NCBI GenBank assembly: GCA_902775135.1
Contig: CACYKY010000003.1
Span: 1 to 64,000 of the forward strand
Reading direction: 5' to 3'
Source: an uncultured Bacteroidota bacterium
GTDB lineage: Bacteria; Bacteroidota; Bacteroidia; Bacteroidales; P3
DNA length: 64,000 nt
Part shown: in pieces, positions 54,865-60,918 of the stretch
How positions within the stretch are numbered: position 1 is the stretch's first letter
How the letters are laid out: each line of letters opens with the position of its first letter
Made by a program: the position numbers and the translations under genes
Notes under the pieces: model-generated
What the model saw: only the letters and a program-made list of their open reading frames with translations
Databases searched by the model: none
Told to the model about the DNA's origin: nothing

Positions 54865-56844
54865 GCCACTAACTAGCACCACGTGCATCGTCGTCCCCTC
54901 TCCCACCTTGCTCTCCACCCATATCTTGCACCCGCGACGCGTCAGGTCGTCATGCTTCTTCACTATATAGCGGCACAGGATGAGCCCGAAGCCGTGCTCG
55001 CTGCCGGGAGCCATACTCCTGTCGGCCTTGAAGAGGTTCTCCTGCTGCTCTTCGGTCATGCCCACGCCGCTGTCCTTCACCCTGATCTCCGCCATCCCCG
55101 CAGCCTCCGCTCCCGCCGCCACACAGTCCACCACAACAGCCCCCTTCTCGGTGTGCTGCAGGGCGTTGTTCACCAGATTGCGCAGCAGGATGGTCACCAG
55201 CAGGCGGTCACCCACAATCCTCACGTTCGTGGGACAGATCTGCAGCGCCACAGCGTCGCGCGGCGTGATGACCTGTCGCCGCACGTCGTCGAACACCTCC
55301 TGCAAGGGGAAGGTGCTGAGGTTGAAAGCCAGTCCCGTGGGTATGGAGAGCGAGGTCCAGTTCTTGATGTTGTCGAAGGTCCGCAGCAGCTGCTCCAGCA
55401 CCTCCGACCGCAGCTCCGCCGGCAGGTTGGGGTTCCGCAGGTAGCCTATGAATGGACTGATATCGTGACGCATCACACTCAGGCAGGTCTCCACATTGGC
55501 TATGCGCTCCACATCCCTTCGCTTGGCCTGCTCCAGCTGCCGCTTCTCACGCCGCAGGCGCAAAGCGTTGCGCCACAGCAGCGCCGTCAGCACCAGCAAC
55601 ACCAGCAACAAGGCCCCCAGCACCAAGGTGAACCTCGAGAGGGCATGACTGCGACTCTGCGCCACCTCCAGGGAGGTCTGCAGGGCAAAGTCCTCCTTCT
55701 CGTTGCGGGCTATATAGTCCTGCAGCTCACAGCGGTGCTCGTACCACAGCCGGTTCTCCGCCGGCCGCCGCGCGATGCCGCTGCGGATAAGGATGTCGAA
55801 ATAGCCCATCTCCATCTTCGGCGCCGCAAAGGGCGTCCAGGTGCCTTTGAGCGAGCGCCACTCCTCGAGGACCTCGTGGGCCTTGAGGGTGTCGCCTATC
55901 AGCAGGGCATAACGGGCCGTCGACGTCACACCGCCAAGCATCTGGTAGGGGTCGCCATAGTCGAAGAAGCACTCCCTCGCCTCGTCGTAGAGGGCAAGCA
56001 CACTGTCCGGCGACACCGTTCCCGGCATATTCTTGTGTATCAACGCCGTCATCTGCAGGGTGTTGGCATAGTTGTACAGACAGAAGGCGCTGACGCTGTC
56101 GCCCTCGAGCAAGGTGCGCTCCAGACGGTCGAGGATCTCGAAGTTCTGGTCGCAGTAGTCCAAAGCCCTCAGACTCTCCCCCGCCGTCTGCAGACCATAG
56201 GCCAAGGCGTAGTTCAGCGCCATATCCTGCGCATAGTCCACACGCAGGCTCGGCCGTCGCGCCTCCACCTCGTCGACGGTGGTCATCACGTCCTCCTCCT
56301 TACCGTTGCGGTAGTGGAAGTTGAGGGTCAGCAAGGTGATGTAATACTCCGTCTGGGCGTAGTTGTAGAGGAGGTTGTCGCTGTTGTCCTCCAGGATGCC
56401 GCTGCGGCCGATATCGTAGAGCAGACGGTAGCTGTCGGCAATCTGGCAGTTGCGCTGCAGCAGACGCGCACGGATGAGGTTGGCGATGACACTCTCTATA
56501 TCGCCGTTCCTCATGGCGGGATTGCGCAGGGCCACGAGCTTGTCCACCCAGTCGAGCATCTGACTGGCGTTGGCGTAGTCGGAGGTGAGGAAATAGGCGA
56601 AGGCCATATTGTTGCGCGCCCGCAGCTGACCGTCGATATAATCGGGCAGCGAGTCCTGCACATACCGCAGCGCACTGTCGCTGTAGGCCAGACAGCGCTG
56701 CGGGTCGCGGTAGCGGTTGACGAAAGCCTCCTTGTTCAGCCCGTCGACACGCGAGCGCCGCAGAGGGTCCACCCCCTGCTCCTTGCCGCAGCCCCAAACA
56801 GCTAACAACAAGAGCATTACACTATAAACACTCCACCGTTTCAT
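54862..56844 (-). CDS. Membrane-anchored sensor histidine kinase with helical-repeat sensor
   Basis: A 660-residue sensor kinase from ATG 56844. N-terminal lipoprotein-like signal (LLLLAVWGC, Cys19), a long helical region (about 30-390) of TPR-like type with no clear ligand site, one membrane helix (about 410-430, LVLGALLLVLLVLTALLW), a coiled coil, then the kinase core. H-box VMRHDISPFIGYLRNP, N-box RNLVNNALQHTEKG, G1 VKDSGVGMTEEQ and G2 GFGLILCRYIVKK. The -7 box ends two bases before this ATG, so translation may be leaderless, or start at Met10. Confidence 0.87.
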   Translation of the reverse strand: MKRWSVYSVMLLLLAVWGCGKEQGVDPLRRSRVDGLNKEAFVNRYRDPQRCLAYSDSALRYVQDSLPDYIDGQLRARNNMAFAYFLTSDYANASQMLDWVDKLVALRNPAMRNGDIESVIANLIRARLLQRNCQIADSYRLLYDIGRSGILEDNSDNLLYNYAQTEYYITLLTLNFHYRNGKEEDVMTTVDEVEARRPSLRVDYAQDMALNYALAYGLQTAGESLRALDYCDQNFEILDRLERTLLEGDSVSAFCLYNYANTLQMTALIHKNMPGTVSPDSVLALYDEARECFFDYGDPYQMLGGVTSTARYALLIGDTLKAHEVLEEWRSLKGTWTPFAAPKMEMGYFDILIRSGIARRPAENRLWYEHRCELQDYIARNEKEDFALQTSLEVAQSRSHALSRFTLVLGALLLVLLVLTALLWRNALRLRREKRQLEQAKRRDVERIANVETCLSVMRHDISPFIGYLRNPNLPAELRSEVLEQLLRTFDNIKNWTSLSIPTGLAFNLSTFPLQEVFDDVRRQVITPRDAVALQICPTNVRIVGDRLLVTILLRNLVNNALQHTEKGAVVVDCVAAGAEAAGMAEIRVKDSGVGMTEEQQENLFKADRSMAPGSEHGFGLILCRYIVKKHDDLTRRGCKIWVESKVGEGTTMHVVLVSG

Positions 56845-56846
56845 AC

Positions 56847-56856
56847 TGCAAAGATA
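56847..56856 (-). promoter_or_regulatory. Histidine kinase promoter -7 box, abutting the start codon
   Basis: Minus strand TATCTTTGCA, then GT, then ATG. The expected transcript start falls at or next to the start codon. Confidence 0.75.
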
Positions 56857-56939
56857 AACAAAAAAATTGAAAAAGAAAAAACTTCTGTAATCTTCCAACA
56901 TCGAAAAACTCGAAAAAACGCTGAAACTCTTGCCGATGA

Positions 56940-57159
56940 CAGACCGAACGAGGTAAGATGTAAGATGGAAGATGTAAGATTTCAACGCTAACGCTAACCC
57001 TAACCTTAACGTTCTGCCTGCTTGCAGGCTTTGAGCACCGCTGAATATTATTAGTGTGGCGAAAAACGCTAACCTTTTTCGCTAACTATTCTGCCTGACC
57101 TTCGGTCACGGCCTGCGACCGCAGTGGAGCAAACTATTAACTAAAATAACCGATATCGT
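56940..57159. repeat. Mosaic of small repeat modules
   Basis: GTAAGATGGAAGATGTAAG (56955-56976), AACGCTAACGCTAACCCTAA (hexamer array, 56985-57010), a GCCTGC/GCAGGC hairpin with GAGCACCGCTGAAT (57014-57046), CGCTAAC units, and TGACCTTCGGTCA hairpin with CACGGCCTGCG (57095-57120). The last two are shared with 63101-63160. It runs into element copy B. Confidence 0.8.
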
Positions 57160-57330
57160 AAATTCGTTAGATTAGTGTAATTCGTGGTCAAAAAACAATT
57201 CCGTGTGACCCGCGATAGCAGAAGACAATCCATCGCAAGCGAAGCAAGCGATACCTTGTAAAAAATTTACGAGATTTACCAGATTTCGCGCGCCGTAGGC
57301 GGGCAGGAGAATAAAAAAACTGCGTCAGCA
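57160..57330 (+). repeat. Composite element copy B
   Basis: Same left end as copies A and D, the TCGCAAGCGAAGCAAGCGA core (57233-57251), then a shortened right part (GATTTACCAGATTTCGCGCG) ending TGCGTCAGC. Confidence 0.85.
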
Positions 57331-57402
57331 AAAGAAATTGACGAATAATTGATGGCCATTGACGTTAATAAAAGCATCCGTGCCGTGAAAAGAGCAAGGA
57401 GC

Positions 57403-57432
57403 AAAAGAAAAAAGGTCTCCGCTGTGGAGACC
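57403..57432 (-). terminator. tRNA-Cys terminator
   Basis: Minus strand: stem GGTCTCC/GGAGACC (57432-57414) with five-base loop, followed by a T-rich tail (A-rich 57403-57413 on the plus strand). Confidence 0.88.
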
Positions 57433-57442
57433 CTTTTTGCTG

Positions 57443-57513
57443 AGGTCGCTTCCGGATTTGAACCGGAGTAGCAGGTTTTGCAGACCTGTGCCTAGCCCCT
57501 CGGCCAAACGACC
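57443..57513 (-). tRNA. tRNA-Cys (anticodon GCA)
   Basis: 71 bases on the minus strand. Acceptor GGTCGTT/AGCGACC (one G-T pair), D stem GCC/GGC, anticodon stem CAGGT/ACCTG with loop CTGCAAA (anticodon GCA), T stem TCCGG/CCGGA with loop TTCAAAT, discriminator T (U73), the expected base for cysteine tRNA. CCA not encoded. Confidence 0.95.
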
Positions 57514-57532
57514 TTTTCTTTTCGTTTTCGGG

Positions 57533-57557
57533 TGCAAAATTACGAACTTTTTCCTAA
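57533..57557 (-). promoter_or_regulatory. tRNA-Cys promoter
   Basis: Minus strand TTAGGAAAAAGTTCG then -7 box TAATTTTGCA (57542-57533). Same extended spacer as at tRNA-Val and rpsA. Predicted transcript start near 57528. Confidence 0.82.
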
Positions 57558-57701
57558 CCCACCAAATAAAAATGCAAAAAAATGCGCAATTGGTTGATAT
57601 CCATCGCCTACAATTTCCACCCAGAAGGACACTCCCACCAGCAAAACCCACCCCCAAAAGCGCTTTCCTGATCATTTTGGGGGGTGATTCATGATAGCAC
57701 C

Positions 57702-58096
57702 TATGAATCAAGTTATATGCAGCGAGGACCACGAATCGATCGAATTTCACGAATACTCCTCTCCACTGTCCACTCCCTGGGACCGCGGACGTCCTCGTCC
57801 GCTATAGTTAGCGTTAACGTTAGCGTTAGCGTCCTCCACTTTCCACTTTCGGCTTAACTTCCCTCCGCCTGCTCCGTCCCCATTTCAATTTTCACCTTTC
57901 AATTTTCAATTTTCAATTTCCACTTTCCCCTTTCCACTCCCTGGGACCGCGGACGTCCTCATCCGCTAAAGTTAGCGTTAGGGTTTGCTCCACGATGGTC
58001 GCAGGCCGTGTCTCCTGCGGAGCCAGGCAGAGCGTTAACGTTAGCGTTAGGGTTAGCGTCCTCCACTTTCCACTTTCCACTTTCCACTTTCCGTTT
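57702..58096. repeat. Repeat-rich intergenic block upstream of the tRNA-Cys promoter
   Basis: TATGAATCAAGTTATATGC (also near 63147), then two copies of CCCTGGGACCGCGGACGTCC followed by GTTAGCGTTA arrays (57776-57832 and 57940-57985). Between them is the 76-bp exact copy of 53789-53864. Next, GGTCGCAGGCCGTGTCTCC (reverse-complement relative of 63340), more GTTAACGTTAGCGTTAGGG, and a CCACTTTCC array (58062-58097) that touches the ddl stop codon. No gene. The stretch 57558-57700, between the tRNA-Cys promoter and this block, shows nothing recognisable. Confidence 0.85.
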
Positions 58097-59134
58097 TCAC
58101 CTCCCTTCCAGCGCCGTCCGTATGCTCATCTCGTAGAGCTCCGCAGGACTGATGCCCATAGCGCGCGCCTGCTTGGGGACGATACTCTCGGCACTCTGCC
58201 CGGGGATGGTGTTCACCTCCAGGAAGTAGAGCTCCCCCTCCTGCTCGTTGTATATGTAGTCGAAACGCACGATGCCGCTGCAGCCCAAGAGGTCATACAG
58301 CCGGTAGGAGACCTCCTGGATATGGTGCGCTATGCTCTCCTCCACGACGGCAGGCGTCACCTCGTTGCTGAAGCCGTCATACTTGGCCTCATAGTCGAAG
58401 AACTCATGCCCTCCGATGGGGATGATCTCCGTCACGGGGAACACAAGCTTGTGCTTGAAGTCGGGATGCCAGCCCTCGTACTTCGACCCCCTGGGGAACT
58501 GCATCACGCCGCAGTCGAACTCGCGCCCGGGGATGAACTCCTCCACCAGCACCTGACGGTCTTCGGTGAAGGCCTCGCGGATGGCCGGCAGGAGCTGCTC
58601 TCTACACTTCACCTTGGTGGTGGCCACACTGCTGCCGCCGGCGGCGGGCTTCACGAAGACGGGATAGGTCATGCCCTCCATCAGCTCGTCGAGCTTGGCG
58701 TCGGTGGGAGGCTCCTTGTAGAGCAGCACGGATTTGGCCACCTTCACCAGCCCGAAGCTCTTCACCACAGGATTGCAGTAGCCCTTGTGGAAGGTGAGGC
58801 TGGAGGTATAGTATCCGCAGGTGGTGTAGCGGATGCCCAGCATGTCGAAATAGCCCTGCAGCACACCGTTCTCGCCGGGATTGCCGTGAACGATGATGAA
58901 GGCCAGGTCGAACCTCACCTTCTGCCCCTCGTCCGTCACCGTGAAGTTGTTCATGTCCACAGCCCCACGTTCGCCCTCCTCCTTCATCCAGTACCATCCC
59001 TCGCGGTCGATGACGATCTTGTATACGTTGTACTTCGTATGGTCCAGCTGGCCATACACCTGGTTGCCGCTGGCGATGCTGATATCATGCTCGCCACTGT
59101 AGCCACCCATCACAAGTGCTATGTTCCTTTTCAT
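58097..59134 (-). CDS. ddl: D-alanine--D-alanine ligase
   Basis: A 345-residue ATP-grasp enzyme that makes the D-Ala-D-Ala dipeptide of peptidoglycan. N-terminal MGGYSGEHDISIASGNQVY, ATP-binding KPAAGGSSVATTKV and LVEEFIPGREFDCGV, and metal-binding FLEVNTIPGQSAESIVP. No clear promoter just upstream; it may be read with the small ORF at 59209 or from the flanking repeat. The stop codon TGA is inside the GTGAAAACGGAAAGTGG repeat sequence. Confidence 0.96.
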   Translation of the reverse strand: MKRNIALVMGGYSGEHDISIASGNQVYGQLDHTKYNVYKIVIDREGWYWMKEEGERGAVDMNNFTVTDEGQKVRFDLAFIIVHGNPGENGVLQGYFDMLGIRYTTCGYYTSSLTFHKGYCNPVVKSFGLVKVAKSVLLYKEPPTDAKLDELMEGMTYPVFVKPAAGGSSVATTKVKCREQLLPAIREAFTEDRQVLVEEFIPGREFDCGVMQFPRGSKYEGWHPDFKHKLVFPVTEIIPIGGHEFFDYEAKYDGFSNEVTPAVVEESIAHHIQEVSYRLYDLLGCSGIVRFDYIYNEQEGELYFLEVNTIPGQSAESIVPKQARAMGISPAELYEMSIRTALEGR

Positions 59135-59208
59135 CGGTTTTTATGTTTTTTCTTTCCTGCCTACCATAACGCACCACTCCCACGATTATTGTGCAACCAG
59201 GTCATTTA

Positions 59209-59337
59209 TTAAAAAATCCGCTCCATCAGCTGCCACTTGGCCGCCGAAGGTGCATCGGGAGCACATCCCTGGAACTGGCTCACATACGCCTCCCACTCCG
59301 CCTGTTTGGAGTATTCCAACAATGTGACAATGCTCAT
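59209..59337 (-). CDS. Possible small ORF or gene fragment
   Basis: A 42-residue reading frame (MSIVTLLEYSKQAEWEAYV ... AAKWQLMERIF). The frame stays open further upstream without a Met, through DVWRVCPS, into repeat E. Its composition looks like real protein, not repeat translation. It could be the 3' remnant of a gene cut by the repeat. No family recognised and no promoter seen. Confidence 0.3.
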   Translation of the reverse strand: MSIVTLLEYSKQAEWEAYVSQFQGCAPDAPSAAKWQLMERIF

Positions 59338-59375
59338 TGAGGGACACACCCTCCAGACATCCGTTGGCGACAAGA

Positions 59376-59473
59376 GTAGATAATAGTTTTTGTTCTGCGC
59401 GGGTTTTGGGGATTGACCACGAATTACACTAATCTAACGAATTAACGGCCTCGGTTTAGCCCTGTAAGGGGGC
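59376..59473 (-). repeat. Composite element copy E, reverse and internally deleted
   Basis: On the minus strand it reads the element left end (59443-59414), then GTCAATCCCCAAAACCCGCGC and ACTATTATCTACT, so the middle 150-200 bases of the full element are missing. An AGCCCTGTAAGGGGG half-palindrome (59459-59473) lies beside it, as in the copy A block. Confidence 0.75.
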
Positions 59474-59490
59474 AAAAGGCGATATACGGT

Positions 59491-60336
59491 TTAGTTGGCA
59501 TCAGCCATCAGGTCTTTGCGGCCGATAAGGCTGAAGATGGTAATCTCGTTATCCTCGTTGAGAATACGTAGTGTGCGCAGGATCTCGTTGATGGTGGAGC
59601 CACTGGTGTTCTTGTTCTCCGCTTCGCTATCGGACTGCCACTGGCAGTCCTTCACATCGTCTATAACCAGCACATTCTGTTGACGGATAGTGGCACACAG
59701 TTCCTCGTCGGCCTTGCTGGCGTATTTAAGGAACTGCATCATATACGGCCGGTAGCGGCTCTTCTTCACATCCTTGGCAATGGTGAAGTAGTCCTTCTTA
59801 TGGATGAGGTCGAGCATCTGGTTGATGGAATTTTTGACCTCCTCTTTCTGTGCTTCGGTATAGCGGGCACGTCCGTTTTCCAGCACATCGTCAAGATACT
59901 GTTGCTCATAGGCGTCCATATCGAACGAGATATTTGCGGGCAGGTTCTTCACCAGCTCCATCTTGCGAAGCGTTGGCTGGGCAAAGCGGTAGATATAGCG
60001 CAGCATATACTCGTTCACCTTGCTGGACGACTCCGGCATCACTACGAGGTTGTAGTCGTAGAGATTTATTTGATGGCTGAGGTTATCCACGGCTTTCTTG
60101 ATGAACATGGCAAGGTCGGGGTTGTCCTGTATTGACTCCGAGAACTTGACATGCTTGATGAAAGCGCTACGCACAGCACCGTCCACCTGCTCAGCGAACT
60201 CATAGCCATAGTAGAAGCATCTGCCGAAGGCTTCAACCTGATAGCCGTTGCCCGTCAGGCTAACTATATCCTCGCCGCCGTCGTGCTCGAAGTCGAACAC
60301 AAACTTCTGCAAAATGCTGTCGTACTTGATGCCCAT
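59491..60336 (-). CDS. Phosphoribosyltransferase-like protein with interrupted PRPP loop
   Basis: A 281-residue protein. Near the C-terminus the PRPP-binding motif of type I phosphoribosyltransferases is recognisable but split: VLVIDDV, then 15 extra residues (KDCQWQSDSEAENKN), then TSGSTINEILRTLR and EITIFSLIGRKDLMADAN. The N-terminal part (Tyr/Asp/Phe-rich, NLVVMPESSSKVNEYML) has no motif I recognise. The 45-bp segment for the extra residues (59608-59652) holds a perfect palindrome. Lower GC than its neighbours. Substrate unknown; activity may be lost or the insert tolerated. Confidence 0.7.
   Translation of the reverse strand: MGIKYDSILQKFVFDFEHDGGEDIVSLTGNGYQVEAFGRCFYYGYEFAEQVDGAVRSAFIKHVKFSESIQDNPDLAMFIKKAVDNLSHQINLYDYNLVVMPESSSKVNEYMLRYIYRFAQPTLRKMELVKNLPANISFDMDAYEQQYLDDVLENGRARYTEAQKEEVKNSINQMLDLIHKKDYFTIAKDVKKSRYRPYMMQFLKYASKADEELCATIRQQNVLVIDDVKDCQWQSDSEAENKNTSGSTINEILRTLRILNEDNEITIFSLIGRKDLMADAN
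59608..59652 (-). repeat. In-frame insert with palindrome inside the PRPP loop
   Basis: 45 bases between the codons for VLVIDDV and TSGST. It contains the perfect inverted repeat GGACTGCCA-C-TGGCAGTCC (59632-59650). The minus strand reads AAGGACTGCCAGTGGCAGTC; 63191-63213 reads CAAGAGGAATGCCAGTGGCA. Confidence 0.6.
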
Positions 60337-60354
60337 ATCCTCGTCTTAAATTTT

Positions 60355-60364
60355 TGCAAAGATA
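60355..60364 (-). promoter_or_regulatory. Promoter -7 box of the phosphoribosyltransferase-like gene
   Basis: Minus strand TATCTTTGCA. Predicted transcript start near 60352, leader about 16 bases. Upstream (60365-60529) I see TAATTGACGGCAATTGACG (60500-60519), a relative of 57336-57365, and nothing else. Confidence 0.75.
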
Positions 60365-60529
60365 CACATTTTCCTTGGAATGAGAAAAAAAAAATTCCTG
60401 TCGTTGGAAATGTGTATCATTCAGAAGACCCGTACAAGAGGATTCTATAGATTTATAGATTGCCGCTTGAAAAGCGGGAGTGTATATGAGTATTAACGGA
60501 TAATTGACGGCAATTGACGTTTAGAGAAT

Positions 60530-60860
60530 AATTCGTAAGATTAGTGTAATTCGTGGTCAACCCCCAAACCCGCGTCAGCCGAAGAAACAAGCCATCGCAA
60601 GCGAAGCAAGCGATACCTTATGAAGATCCACTAGATTTAAAAAGATTTTCCAGATTTGGGCCGACCCGTACCCGGACAGAAAATGAATTTACAAGATTTA
60701 CTAGATTTGACTTCGTCTACGCAGCTGCATCTCGGCCAAGTTCAAACAAGTTTGACTTCGCACTCGACTTCCGCTGCTTTCTGCCCGTAGGGCAAGGAGA
60801 AAAAAGCCCCGCGCCAGCCCCAACTATTAACTATTATCTATAAACTATAAACTTAAAAAA
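60530..60860 (+). repeat. Composite element copy C with nested insert
   Basis: Element left end (60530-60560), AAGCGAAGCAAGCGATACC core (60598-60616), GATCCACTAGATTTAAAAAG, then CTAGATTT at 60701-60708. A nested segment of about 72 bases follows (60709-60780; begins GACTTCGTCTACGCAGC, ends CTTCCGCTGCTTT). The element resumes with CTGCCCGTAGGGCAAGG (60781). It ends GCGCCAGCCCC and a CTATTAACTATTATCTA array. Copies A and D have AGATTTCTGCCCG without the insert. Confidence 0.85.
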
Positions 60861-60887
60861 AATCCGCCCCAGCCGTTTTTTTTTTCG

Positions 60888-60897
60888 TATCTTTGCA
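60888..60897 (+). promoter_or_regulatory. Promoter -7 box of the third C10 protease gene
   Basis: TATCTTTGCA preceded by a T10 run and CG. Predicted transcript start near 60900, leader about 19 bases. Confidence 0.78.
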
Positions 60898-60918
60898 CCC
60901 CGAAAACCATCATACATC

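Noticed and set aside
54862..56985. Kinase start at the upstream ATG 56985
   Set aside because: The extra 47 residues would be encoded across the promoter (56847-56856) and an AT-rich stretch, and lack protein-like conservation.
57325..57750. Minus-strand open frame of 141 codons
   Set aside because: It runs through the tRNA-Cys gene, its promoter and terminator.
57781..58060. True telomeric repeat or linear chromosome end
   Set aside because: The hexamers are mixed (GTTAGC, GTTAAC, GTTAGG), interrupted and flanked by normal genes on both sides.
60553..60843. Open frame of 96 codons across element copy C
   Set aside because: It is a translation of the repeat element; copies A, B and D do not keep the frame.
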